A DNA stretch of 64,000 bases from Bacillus mycoides. GTDB lineage: Bacteria > Bacillota > Bacilli > Bacillales > Bacillaceae_G. Numbering within the stretch: the first letter of the stretch is position 1; each line of letters opens with the position of its first letter. The position numbers were made by a program, and so were the translations under genes. Positions 34,387-43,313 of the stretch are shown in pieces. The stretch is from NCBI RefSeq assembly GCF_018742245.1, contig NZ_CP036132.1, forward strand, positions 1,607,001-1,671,000, given 5' to 3'. A model generated the notes under the pieces. It did not search any database and was not told where the DNA came from. It saw only the letters and a program-made list of their open reading frames with translations.

Positions 34387-35163
34387 ATGGATTCAATATG
34401 GCTAGAGTATGCTTGGGCATTATTAATTTTAATTGGATTAGAAGGATTGTTATCGGCGGACAATGCCCTTGTATTAGCAGTTATAGCCAAACATTTACCC
34501 GAAGAACAGAAGAAAAAAGCTATAAATTACGGAATCATTATGGCCTTTGTTTTTCGATTTGCAGCCCTGTTTGCGATTTCATTTATTGCAAATGTTTGGC
34601 AAATACAAGCAATAGGAGCAGCCTATCTTCTTTATTTAGGACTGAAACATGTCATTCAGGCGCAATTCGGAAAAGACAATCAAAATATTCATGAGGACGA
34701 TGAAAAGGAAGCGGCAGGTAAAAGCTACTGGTTCACAGTAGGTAAGATTGCATTAGCTGACCTTGCTTTCGCGATTGATTCAATATTAGCCGCAGTTGCT
34801 CTTGCTCTGGGGCTTCCGGATTCACCGCTTGATGATTTCGGAGGTATGGATGGAGGACAGTTCATTGTTGTACTTCTTGGAGGAATTGCTGGACTTATTT
34901 TAATTAAATTTGCGGCAACTTGGTTTGTTGGGCTTCTTGAGAAACGTCCAGCATTGGAAACAACGGCATATGCGATTGTTGCTTGGGTTGGTGTCAAATT
35001 AGCTGTAATTACACTGGCTCATGAGGATATTGGTATTTTAGACCATGATTTTCCGCACAGTACAACTTGGACTTTGATCTTCTATGGAGTATTAGTTGCG
35101 ATCGCACTAATTGGTTGGTTTGCACCGGGAAATAAGTCAGCCAAAAATAATCCCGAAAGGTAA
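34387..35163 (+). CDS. TerC family integral membrane protein
   Basis: A 258-residue protein with about seven membrane segments and the family motif EGLLSADNALVLA near the N-terminus, repeated as LADLAFAIDSILAAVALA in the middle; the paired acidic residues are the family's presumed metal site. Bacillus members take part in manganese export and metal loading of exported proteins. SD AAAGGAGAG. It leads the block inserted between mogR and the flagellin region. Confidence 0.9.
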   Translation: MDSIWLEYAWALLILIGLEGLLSADNALVLAVIAKHLPEEQKKKAINYGIIMAFVFRFAALFAISFIANVWQIQAIGAAYLLYLGLKHVIQAQFGKDNQNIHEDDEKEAAGKSYWFTVGKIALADLAFAIDSILAAVALALGLPDSPLDDFGGMDGGQFIVVLLGGIAGLILIKFAATWFVGLLEKRPALETTAYAIVAWVGVKLAVITLAHEDIGILDHDFPHSTTWTLIFYGVLVAIALIGWFAPGNKSAKNNPER

Positions 35164-35164
35164 T

Positions 35165-35199
35165 AAAAGGGTCAGAGCATTATGTGCTTTGTCCTTTTT
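35165..35199 (+). terminator. TerC gene terminator
   Basis: An imperfect stem (AAAAGGG..CAGAGCA / TGCTTTG.CCTTTT) directly after the stop with a short T run. Confidence 0.6.
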
Positions 35200-35212
35200 A
35201 ATGATAATTATA

Positions 35213-35241
35213 TTGTGTATTTTTCGATTTAACGCTATAAT
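35213..35241 (+). promoter_or_regulatory. sigma-A type promoter of fdhA
   Basis: TTGTGT, 17 bases and a perfect TATAAT. It gives a leader of about 180 bases before the fdhA start codon. Confidence 0.65.
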
Positions 35242-35341
35242 TATAGTGTTAAAGATGGAATCGTGATATGACCTGTTATGAATCTATCATTTTATTTATG
35301 AATAAATGGATTGGTATTTTAGCAAGATGTGCTAATAAACT

Positions 35342-35404
35342 ACTCCACCATGATGATAACGTGCCAAAAATGTGGTGCGTATATTTTCGTGGTGGAGTTT
35401 TTTT
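35342..35404 (+). promoter_or_regulatory. terminator hairpin inside the fdhA leader (candidate attenuator)
   Basis: ACTCCACCA pairs with TGGTGGAGT, followed by seven T residues, with an inner hairpin CGTGCCA / TGGTGCG (two wobbles). It lies between the promoter and the fdhA SD, so it would stop transcription before the gene unless relieved. I could not match it to a known riboswitch. Confidence 0.65.
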
Positions 35405-35427
35405 ATTCTCAAAAAGGGGGAGTAACC

Positions 35428-38367
35428 ATGAACGACAGCATGGTTCATATTACAATTGACGGCAAAGAATATAGTGCTGAGCCTGGTTCAACGGTACTAG
35501 GCATCATTAATGAGAACGGAATTGAACATCCACAAATTTGTTACGTGCCGGAAGTGGATCCTATTCAAACGTGTGATACTTGTATTGTAGAAGTTAACGG
35601 AAAGCTTGTGCGATCCTGTTCTACAGTAGTGACGAGCGGTATGAATATTGAGTTGTCCTCTACTAGTGCGAAGGCAGCACAACATGAGGCGATGGACCGC
35701 TTACTAGAAAATCATTTACTTTACTGTACGGTTTGTGACAACAATAACGGGAATTGTAAACTGCATAATACGGCAGAATTAATGGAAATTGAGCATCAAA
35801 AATATCCTTATGAGCCAAAAGTTGATGTAAGTGAAGTTGATATGTCTCATCCATTTTATCGCTATGATCCGAATCAATGTATCGCGTGCGGTCAATGTGT
35901 AGAGGTATGTCAAAACTTGCAAGTAAATGAAACGTTATCTATTGATTGGGAGGCAGAGCGCCCACGTGTTATTTGGGACGAAGGAGTAGATATTAACGAT
36001 TCTTCATGTGTAAGCTGCGGTCAATGTGTAACAATTTGTCCTTGTAATGCATTAATGGAGAAATCGATGCTCGGTGAAGCTGGATTTATGACAGGGTTAA
36101 AACCTGATATTATGGGGCCAATGGTTGATCTTATTAAAGAGGTTGAACCTGGATATAGCGGTATTTTTGCTGTGTCAGAAGTAGAAGCTGCGATGCGCGA
36201 CACTCGTACGAAGAAGACGAAAACAGTTTGTACGTTTTGTGGTGTAGGTTGTTCGTTTGAAGTATGGACGAAAGGGCGCAAAATTTTAAAGGTGCAACCA
36301 ACTTCTGAGGCACCAGTTAATGCAATTTCTACTTGTGTAAAAGGAAAATTCGGTTGGGATTTCGTTAATTCTGAAAAACGACTTACGAAACCTTTAATTC
36401 GTAAAAATGGAGTGTTCGTTGAATCAACTTGGGAAGAAGCGCTTCATGTAGTGGCGAATAAATTGGGCTCTATTAAAGAAGAGTACGGTAAAGATTCTAT
36501 CGGCTTTATTTCTTCTTCTAAAATTACGAATGAAGATAATTATGTTATTCAAAAATTAGCGCGTCAAGTGTTCGAAACGAATAACGTTGATAACTGCTCA
36601 CGTTATTGTCAATCACCAGCGACAGATGGATTGTTCCGTACCATTGGTATGGGCGGAGATGCAGGGACGATTAAAGATATCGCACAATCGGGTCTTGTTA
36701 TTATCGTCGGTTGTAATCCAACAGAAGGTCACCCGGTATTAGCGACTCGTGTGAAACGTGCGCATAAACTTCACGGTCAAAAACTAATTGTTGCAGATCT
36801 TCGTAAAACTGAAATGGCAGAGCGTTCAGATATCTTTATTAGTCCAAAGCAAGGAACAGACCAAGTATGGTTAATGGCCATTACGAAATATATGATTGAT
36901 CAAGGTTGGCACGATCAGCAGTTCATCGATGAGAATGTAAACTTCTTTGATGATTTCAAAGATAGTCTCGCGGAATATACGCTTGAATACGCAGAAGAGA
37001 TTACAGGCATTTCAAAAGAAACGCTCGTTCAAATGGCAGAAATGATTCGCGATGCAGATGGTACGTGTATTCTTTGGGGAATGGGTGTAACGCAAAATAC
37101 TGGTGGTTCAGATACTTCCGCTGCGATTTCAAACTTACTTCTTGCAACAGGAAATTATCGTCGTCCAGCTGCTGGTGCATATCCGCTTCGAGGTCATAAT
37201 AACGTACAAGGTGCTTGTGATATGGGAACACTTCCAGGCTGGCTTCCAGGATATCAGCACGTTACTGACGATGTAGAACGTGCGAAATTTGAAATAGCTT
37301 ACGGAGTGAAAATTGATAACAAACCAGGTCTTAATAACATTGAAATGCTTCACGCAATTGATGAAGGGAAAATGAAAGCTATGTATCTTGTTGGAGAAGA
37401 TATGGCCCTTGTAGACTCTAACGCAAATCATGTACATGAAGTGTTATCAAGTCTTGAGTTCTTTGTCGTTCAAGATGTGTTCCTTTCTAAAACAGCTCAA
37501 TACGCTGATGTAGTATTACCAGCAGCGCCATCTCTTGAGAAAGAAGGTACTTTTACAAATACAGAACGTCGTGTACAAAGATTATATCAAGTGCTTCCGG
37601 CGCTAGAAGATGCGAAACCAGACTGGTGGATTGTACAGGCAATTGCTAATAAGTTAGGTGCAAACTGGAACTATAATCATCCAAGTGAAATCTTTGCTGA
37701 AATGGCGAGTTTATCACCACTATTCGCACACGCAAACTATGAAGTGCTTGAAGGGTGGAACAGTTTCCACTGGGGAAGTTTTGATGGAACGAATACGCCG
37801 CTTCTATTCAAAGATGGATTTAACTTCCCGGACAAAAAGGCTCGTTTTGCGATAGCTGATTGGGTACGTCCTGCTGAATTCCCAGCAGAATACGATCTTC
37901 ACATTAATAACGGTCGTATGCTTGAACATTTCCATGAAGGGAACATGACAAATAAATCAAATGGTATTCAATCGAAAGTACCAGGTGTTTTCGTCGAAGT
38001 TTCTCCAGAATTGGCAAGGGAACGTGGAGTGAAAACTGGTTCGTTAGTACGCCTTGTTTCCCCATTTGGAGCACTTAAATTACGTGCACTTGTAACGGAT
38101 CGTGTAAAAGCGAATGAACTGTATTTACCGATGAACTCGACGGATAAAGATTCGGCAATTAATTTCTTAACAGGTCCTGCTGTTGACTTACGTACAAACA
38201 CGCCTGCATATAAACAAACGAAAGTACGTATGGAAGTGTTAGAAGTTGATGGCGAAAATCCGATGCCAAAAACGAACCCACGTAATAAAAAGCGTCATCC
38301 TCAAAATGGTATTGAGGTAAATCGTAAGTGGGCTCGCCCAGGATACGTACACTTAACGGATAAATAG
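35428..38367 (+). CDS. fdhA: molybdenum-dependent formate dehydrogenase, catalytic subunit
   Basis: The 979-residue enzyme oxidises formate to CO2. Order of domains: N-terminal [2Fe-2S] ferredoxin-like part (CYVPEVDPIQTCDTC), two [4Fe-4S] motifs (CIACGQCVEVC and CVSCGQCVTIC), a further Fe-S motif (CTFCGVGC), then the molybdopterin oxidoreductase domain and C-terminal dinucleotide-binding domain. The Mo ligand is Cys (NNVDNCSRYCQSPAT), not selenocysteine. The ATG follows AAAGGGGGAG; an in-frame ATG 33 codons upstream lies inside the leader hairpin region. Confidence 0.95.
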   Translation: MNDSMVHITIDGKEYSAEPGSTVLGIINENGIEHPQICYVPEVDPIQTCDTCIVEVNGKLVRSCSTVVTSGMNIELSSTSAKAAQHEAMDRLLENHLLYCTVCDNNNGNCKLHNTAELMEIEHQKYPYEPKVDVSEVDMSHPFYRYDPNQCIACGQCVEVCQNLQVNETLSIDWEAERPRVIWDEGVDINDSSCVSCGQCVTICPCNALMEKSMLGEAGFMTGLKPDIMGPMVDLIKEVEPGYSGIFAVSEVEAAMRDTRTKKTKTVCTFCGVGCSFEVWTKGRKILKVQPTSEAPVNAISTCVKGKFGWDFVNSEKRLTKPLIRKNGVFVESTWEEALHVVANKLGSIKEEYGKDSIGFISSSKITNEDNYVIQKLARQVFETNNVDNCSRYCQSPATDGLFRTIGMGGDAGTIKDIAQSGLVIIVGCNPTEGHPVLATRVKRAHKLHGQKLIVADLRKTEMAERSDIFISPKQGTDQVWLMAITKYMIDQGWHDQQFIDENVNFFDDFKDSLAEYTLEYAEEITGISKETLVQMAEMIRDADGTCILWGMGVTQNTGGSDTSAAISNLLLATGNYRRPAAGAYPLRGHNNVQGACDMGTLPGWLPGYQHVTDDVERAKFEIAYGVKIDNKPGLNNIEMLHAIDEGKMKAMYLVGEDMALVDSNANHVHEVLSSLEFFVVQDVFLSKTAQYADVVLPAAPSLEKEGTFTNTERRVQRLYQVLPALEDAKPDWWIVQAIANKLGANWNYNHPSEIFAEMASLSPLFAHANYEVLEGWNSFHWGSFDGTNTPLLFKDGFNFPDKKARFAIADWVRPAEFPAEYDLHINNGRMLEHFHEGNMTNKSNGIQSKVPGVFVEVSPELARERGVKTGSLVRLVSPFGALKLRALVTDRVKANELYLPMNSTDKDSAINFLTGPAVDLRTNTPAYKQTKVRMEVLEVDGENPMPKTNPRNKKRHPQNGIEVNRKWARPGYVHLTDK

Positions 38368-38382
38368 AGAGGAGAAAAGAAT

Positions 38383-38865
38383 ATGGCAGCACCGATTCAA
38401 GCAATCCAGAAGCAGGAGCTAACTGAGGAAGAACTCAAACAACAAAAACTCGAAGATTTAAAAGAACTGCTAGCTAATAATGAAGATGCTTTAAATCAAA
38501 TGTTTAATATAGTAGGTGAACTAAATGACATCGGGATGCTGGAAGCTGCAAATTCTATGCTGAAAGCGAAAGAACCAATCACAAAAATTGTTCTAGGCCA
38601 AGTCACTCGTGAACCAGTTACAAATTTAATTAATAATATGATGGGCGTTGCAGGAGCTTTAACAGAACTTAATCCGGAACTTACGAAAAAGCTTGTAGGT
38701 AGTTTATTGACAGGTATGGATGAAGGAAATCAGCATTTGCAAAGCAATAAAAAAGTAGGAATATTAGACCTTATGAAAGTACTGAAGGATCCAGATATTA
38801 ATCGTGCTATCGGATTTGGTCTTCATTTCTTAAAAGGTATGGGTAAAGGGTTAAAAGAAGAATAG
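38383..38865 (+). CDS. DUF1641 protein, formate dehydrogenase partner
   Basis: A 160-residue helical protein of the DUF1641 family (YrhD/YjgD type), which regularly follows the FdhA gene in Bacillus; here the gap is 15 bases. Recognisable parts are NMMGVAGALTELNPELTKKLVGSL and DINRAIGFGLHFLKGMGKGL. It probably assists or associates with FdhA. The exact role is unknown. Confidence 0.85.
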   Translation: MAAPIQAIQKQELTEEELKQQKLEDLKELLANNEDALNQMFNIVGELNDIGMLEAANSMLKAKEPITKIVLGQVTREPVTNLINNMMGVAGALTELNPELTKKLVGSLLTGMDEGNQHLQSNKKVGILDLMKVLKDPDINRAIGFGLHFLKGMGKGLKEE

Positions 38866-38923
38866 ATAAGCAACAATAATAGTATTTCATATGTTGTTTG
38901 AGTACTTGAGATAATTGTAAAAG

Positions 38924-38973
38924 ATGATCCATTTCGTCTCATTATTAAATAGTTTAGACGAAATGGTCATTTT
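38924..38973 (+). terminator. terminator after the DUF1641 gene
   Basis: CCATTTCGTCT pairs with AGACGAAATGG (11 bp), extended by ATGA / TCAT with one bulged base, loop of 16, followed by a T-rich stretch. Confidence 0.7.
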
Positions 38974-39040
38974 GTTAAAATAGTTGTGATGGAATAATAT
39001 TTGAGAAGATAGTAAGGAATAGCTGGGAAGGAATGAGAGT

Positions 39041-39385
39041 ATGTCAAAAATGGTACATGAATTTAATGATATGATCCGAAAGCTTCGAAAAGAGTTGTTC
39101 GGGAAAGGGCCGGAACGAATTCATACTGTATTTACCGAAAATATGGCGATTGCTACATTATATGGAAATTTGACACCTACAGAGAAATTCATTTCGGGAA
39201 CTACGGATGGGTCAGAAATGGTTCATATGGCTCGAACGAAAATGATTCAAGAAGTGTATGTGGCTAATCCTCATGAACATTTAGAAGAACTGGTTGGTGC
39301 GAAGTTAGTTCATCTGTTTTCTGATATGAAAGTAGATGAGGATATTGCAGTTTCAGTGTTTGTCTTTGATAAAAATATAACGTGA
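39041..39385 (+). CDS. DUF2294 family protein
   Basis: A 114-residue protein with the family opening EFNDMIRKLRKELFGKGPERIHTVFTENMAIATLYGNLTPTEKF. Function is unknown. It starts behind GGGAAGGAATGAG and is followed eight bases later by the fdhD reading frame, suggesting cotranscription. Its repeated association with formate dehydrogenase genes is a contextual hint only. Confidence 0.75.
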   Translation: MSKMVHEFNDMIRKLRKELFGKGPERIHTVFTENMAIATLYGNLTPTEKFISGTTDGSEMVHMARTKMIQEVYVANPHEHLEELVGAKLVHLFSDMKVDEDIAVSVFVFDKNIT

Positions 39386-39401
39386 GAGAAGGATGCTCAT
39401 C

Positions 39402-40199
39402 GTGAAATCGATTCAGGTGGAACGGAAAATTTTCAAATATGAGCAAGGGGAATTTAAACATATAGAGGACAGCATTGTAACAGAGTTTCCTGTTACGGTT
39501 AAAATTAACGGCCAGGAATTTGTTACAATGGTTAGTACTCCAGAGTATATTGAAGATATGGTAATCGGCTTTTTAGCCTCGGAGGGTATTATCCGAAAGT
39601 ATGAAGATATTGATGAAATATGGGTGCAAGAAAAAGAAGGCTATGTACATGTAAAAACGACGAAAATCAATCCTTATTATCGTGACATGCAAAACAAACG
39701 CTATATTACTTCGTGTTGTGGAATGAGTAGACAAGGATTTGTTTTTGCAAACGATGCGCTGACCGCGAAAGAAATGAATGATATTCGCGTAAAGATCTCT
39801 GCTGAGGATTGTTTTCGGTTAATGAATGATATGCAGGAATCTGCGTCTACGTTTCAACATACAGGCGGCGTTCATAATGCAGCTTTATGTGATGTGAGTG
39901 GAATTGTTTTAAGCCGCATGGATATAGGAAGACATAACGCTTTAGATAAAATTTACGGCTATTGCTTAAAAAATAACATTTCGATTGGTGATAAAATTAT
40001 TGTTTTCAGCGGACGTATCTCTTCTGAAATTCTATTAAAAGTTGCGAAAATTGGCTGTGAAGTAATATTGTCAAAATCAGCTCCAACTGAGTTAGCATTA
40101 GAGCTAGCGGAGCAGTTAGGGATTACTACAATAGGCTTCATTCGTAATGAATCTTTAAATGTATATACGCATCCAGAGCGGATTATAAATATAAAATAA
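39402..40199 (+). CDS. fdhD: formate dehydrogenase accessory sulfurtransferase FdhD
   Basis: FdhD transfers sulfur from a cysteine desulfurase to the Mo cofactor, which formate dehydrogenase needs for activity. The family features are [12 protein letters not shown], the cysteine loop [19 protein letters not shown] and [16 protein letters not shown] at 39402 has SD AGAAGG nine bases before; ATG at 39393 touches the SD. The CxxC of other FdhD proteins is reduced to adjacent cysteines. Confidence 0.9.
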   Translation: MKSIQVERKIFKYEQGEFKHIEDSIVTEFPVTVKINGQEFVTMVSTPEYIEDMVIGFLASEGIIRKYEDIDEIWVQEKEGYVHVKTTKINPYYRDMQNKRYITSCCGMSRQGFVFANDALTAKEMNDIRVKISAEDCFRLMNDMQESASTFQHTGGVHNAALCDVSGIVLSRMDIGRHNALDKIYGYCLKNNISIGDKIIVFSGRISSEILLKVAKIGCEVILSKSAPTELALELAEQLGITTIGFIRNESLNVYTHPERIINIK

Positions 40200-40219
40200 G
40201 TAGAAACGAGGCAATAATC

Positions 40220-41236
40220 ATGAAATCTGTTACATTAGACAAATTAGATCGTCCTTTAAAGGATTTACGTATTTCTGTTACTGATCGCTGTAATTTTCGC
40301 TGTCGATATTGTATGCCAGAAGAAATATTTGGTCGTGATTATTCTTTTTTGTCTAATGATAAAATTTTATCTTTTGATGAAATTGAAAGGATTACACGTA
40401 TTTTCGTTTCTTTAGGTGTAAGAAAGTTACGCATTACTGGGGGAGAGCCTTTACTTCGAAAAGAGCTACCTGAACTCATACAGCGGTTAAACGAAATTGA
40501 CGGGGTAGAGGATATTGGTTTAACGACAAATGGATCATTACTTAAAAAGTTTGCTCCTGATTTATATAAGGCGGGTTTATCTCGTGTGACAGTTAGTTTA
40601 GATTCTTTAAATGAAGAGCGATTCTCTTATTTAAATGGGAATAGAAGTAAAGTAAAAACGGTTCTTGCAGGAATACAGGCTGCAGCGGAAGCCGGAATGA
40701 AAATTAAAATGAACATGGTTGTCCAAAAAGGGAAAAATGAACAAGACATCGTTCAGATGGCAGAGTACTTTAAAGAGAATAAGCATATCCTTCGGTTCAT
40801 TGAATATATGGATGTCGGAAATTTTAATGGCTGGGAATTAGGCGAAGTAGTTTCTAAGCAAGAAATAGTAGAGATGATTCATAAAGTTATGCCACTTGAA
40901 CGTATTGAAGCGAACTATCCGGGTGAAGTTGCGACACGTTATCGGTATATCGGTAGTGATGAGGAAATAGGAATTATTTCATCTGTAACAGATTCGTTCT
41001 GTTCATCATGTACAAGAGCGCGTATTTCAGCAGAAGGAAAATTGTATACATGTTTGTTTGCTTCTAAAGGAAACGATTTAAAAGAATTACTTCGTTCTGG
41101 GTGTACGGATGAGGAGATTATTAATGTTATTCGTGATATTTGGAATAATCGTTCAGACCGTTATTCAGATGAACGACTAAGCGATATAAATAAAAAAACA
41201 ATGCCGAAAATTGAAATGTCGCATATCGGCGGCTGA
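40220..41236 (+). CDS. moaA: GTP 3',8-cyclase MoaA
   Basis: MoaA is the radical-SAM enzyme for the first step of molybdenum cofactor synthesis from GTP. The N-terminal cluster motif CNFRCRYC, the GGEPLLR motif, and the C-terminal second cluster ligands ([18 protein letters not shown]) are present, as is the C-terminal Gly-Gly needed for activity. The gene is 20 bases after fdhD. Confidence 0.96.
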   Translation: MKSVTLDKLDRPLKDLRISVTDRCNFRCRYCMPEEIFGRDYSFLSNDKILSFDEIERITRIFVSLGVRKLRITGGEPLLRKELPELIQRLNEIDGVEDIGLTTNGSLLKKFAPDLYKAGLSRVTVSLDSLNEERFSYLNGNRSKVKTVLAGIQAAAEAGMKIKMNMVVQKGKNEQDIVQMAEYFKENKHILRFIEYMDVGNFNGWELGEVVSKQEIVEMIHKVMPLERIEANYPGEVATRYRYIGSDEEIGIISSVTDSFCSSCTRARISAEGKLYTCLFASKGNDLKELLRSGCTDEEIINVIRDIWNNRSDRYSDERLSDINKKTMPKIEMSHIGG

Positions 41237-41364
41237 GAAACTATTATGAATGTAGAATCTCTTTGTTAACGTAAATAGTGGGAAATGTGCAAGTTTTGTA
41301 CACTTTCTATAAGTATAGTAAAAATGATGATTGATATTTCTGTAAGAGATAAGCAGAGAGATTA

Positions 41365-41417
41365 AGCAGCATTCAAAAATCCTTACGATGTTAAGGGTTT
41401 TTGGTGCTGCTTTTTTT
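41365..41417 (+). terminator. terminator between moaA and the formate/nitrite channel gene
   Basis: A long stem of about 20 bases (AGCAGCA..CAAAAATCCTTA / TAAGGGTTTTTGGTGCTGCT) with seven T residues. It ends only about 12 bases before the SD of the next gene, so it may be a leader attenuator. A second hairpin, GAAATGTGCAA / TTGTACACTTTC, lies at about 41282-41306. Confidence 0.8.
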
Positions 41418-41443
41418 AGATGAGAAAAATGGAGGAATCGATT

Positions 41444-42238
41444 ATGGCATTTCATAAACCGGAACAAATTGCTGCGCTTGTGATTGAATCCGGTGTTCAA
41501 AAGGTAAGGCAACCGCTATCCGCGATGCTTATCCTTGGTTTTTTAGGAGGAGCATTCATTTCGTTAGGATTTTTACTTAATATTCGTGTGCTAGGTAATG
41601 TACCGGAGCAATGGGGGAGTTTAGTCAATTTTATAGGAGGAGCGGTTTTTCCTATCGGACTGATGCTCGTTGTGTTAGCGGGAGGAGAATTAATTACGGG
41701 AAATATGATGTCGATGTCCATGGCACTTTATGCACGTAAAATCTCATTGAAACATGTGTTAAACAATTGGGCTTGGATTACTTTAACTAATTTCGTAGGT
41801 GCGCTTTTCGTCGCGTATTGTTTCGGGCATCTTGGCGGGCTTACAGAGGGAGCGTATTTAAATAAGACGATAGCGATAGCTCAAGATAAGTTACATGAAT
41901 CTTTCGGAAGAACGTTAATTTTAGCAATTGGTTGTAACTGGCTCGTTTGCCTAGCAATTTGGTTAGCATACGGAACGAACGATTTAATTGGGAAGATTGT
42001 TGGAATTTGGATTCCAATTATGGCGTTTGTCGTAATTGGATTTCAGCAAGTAGTAGCAAATATGTTTGTCATTTCAGCAGTTATTTTTGCGGGGCACCTT
42101 ACGTGGATGGATCTTGCTAAAAACTTTGTTCCTGTCTTTATCGGAAATGTAATTGGCGGAGCTGGATTTGTTGGATTCGCTTATTTTTCTTGTTACCAGA
42201 AACAAAGTGCTACCGAAGAAGATGTATTGAAAAAATAA
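41444..42238 (+). CDS. formate/nitrite transporter (FNT) family channel
   Basis: A 264-residue protein with six membrane segments typical of FocA/NirC pentameric channels, including GELITGNMMSMSMALYARKIS and WLAYGTNDLIGKIVGIWIPIMAFVVIGFQQVVANM. In this block a formate channel is the most likely role, by context. The ATG follows GGAGGAATCG; an ATG eight codons upstream has no SD. Confidence 0.9.
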   Translation: MAFHKPEQIAALVIESGVQKVRQPLSAMLILGFLGGAFISLGFLLNIRVLGNVPEQWGSLVNFIGGAVFPIGLMLVVLAGGELITGNMMSMSMALYARKISLKHVLNNWAWITLTNFVGALFVAYCFGHLGGLTEGAYLNKTIAIAQDKLHESFGRTLILAIGCNWLVCLAIWLAYGTNDLIGKIVGIWIPIMAFVVIGFQQVVANMFVISAVIFAGHLTWMDLAKNFVPVFIGNVIGGAGFVGFAYFSCYQKQSATEEDVLKK

Positions 42239-42280
42239 CAGTATATGAAGCTGATTTTTACATGAAAGGAAGGCTATCTC

Positions 42281-43297
42281 ATGATAGAGCGATATTCACG
42301 TCAACAGCTGTTCAACCCTATTGGGAGTGAAGGACAAGAAAAAATTAGAAATAAGCATGTGTTGATAGTCGGGACAGGTGCATTAGGAAGTGCAAGTGCT
42401 GAAAGCTTCGTACGCGCAGGTATCGGAAAATTAACGATTATTGATCGTGATTACGTAGAATGGAGTAATTTACAGCGGCAACAACTTTATGCTGAACAAG
42501 ATGCGATAGAAAAGTTACCAAAAGTAATAGCGGCACAGAATCGTCTCAAACAAATTAATTCAGACGTGCAAATTCAAGCTCTTGTAATGGATGCAAGAGT
42601 AGATAATATGGAAGCTTTATTGGACGGTGTCGATGTCATTATTGATGCAACAGATAATTTTGATATTCGCTTTGTAATCAATGACTTAGCACAAAAATAT
42701 AATATTCCTTGGATTTACGGTTCTTGTGTCGGATCGTATGGCATGAGCTATACAATTATTCCAAAGAAAACGCCGTGCTTACATTGTGTGTTGAAAAGTG
42801 TTCCTGTTACAGGAGCGACGTGTGACACAGTTGGAATTATTAGTCCTGCCGTTCAAATCGTCGCAGCGTATCAAGTGGCGGAAGCTTTCAAAATTTTAGT
42901 AGGAGATTACGAAGCAATTAGAAAAACTTTTTTAATGTTCGATATATGGAGTAATCAACATCACTCAATCAAACTAGGAAAAATAAAAATGGAAAACTGT
43001 CCTTCGTGCGGAACAAATAGAACTTATCCTTATTTATCTTACGAAAACCAAACGAAGACAGCTGTGTTATGCGGAAGAAATACAGTTCAAATTAGACCAG
43101 CGCATAATAGTCATTACAACTTTGATGAGTTAGAAAAAGTATTAAAAAACCACGGGAAAGTAGATCGGAATCCGTATTTGCTCTCTTGCCAATTAGAAGA
43201 TTATCGCATCGTCATTTTTCAAGATGGGCGTGTATTTATTCATGGAACGAATGAAATTCAAAAAGCGAAACAACTATACTATCGGTTATTAGGCTAA
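42281..43297 (+). CDS. moeB: MoeB/ThiF-type adenylyltransferase
   Basis: The protein activates the C-terminal glycine of MoaD with ATP. It has the nucleotide-binding motif VGTGALGSASAESFVRAG, the Arg-rich segment NLQRQQLY, the DATDNFDIR motif, and zinc-binding cysteines (CLHC and CPSC). The last hundred residues are a small extra domain rather than a rhodanese. Location between the FNT gene and moeA supports MoeB over ThiF. Confidence 0.88.
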   Translation: MIERYSRQQLFNPIGSEGQEKIRNKHVLIVGTGALGSASAESFVRAGIGKLTIIDRDYVEWSNLQRQQLYAEQDAIEKLPKVIAAQNRLKQINSDVQIQALVMDARVDNMEALLDGVDVIIDATDNFDIRFVINDLAQKYNIPWIYGSCVGSYGMSYTIIPKKTPCLHCVLKSVPVTGATCDTVGIISPAVQIVAAYQVAEAFKILVGDYEAIRKTFLMFDIWSNQHHSIKLGKIKMENCPSCGTNRTYPYLSYENQTKTAVLCGRNTVQIRPAHNSHYNFDELEKVLKNHGKVDRNPYLLSCQLEDYRIVIFQDGRVFIHGTNEIQKAKQLYYRLLG

Positions 43298-43313
43298 TAG
43301 AAAGGGATTGGTA

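Noticed and set aside
35329..35427. fdhA start at the upstream in-frame ATG (35329)
   Set aside because: It lies in the leader hairpin without SD, and the extension does not resemble FdhA; the ATG at 35428 has an excellent SD.
38159..38404. 81-codon minus-strand ORF
   Set aside because: It overlaps the fdhA end and the DUF1641 start on the other strand and reads as non-protein.
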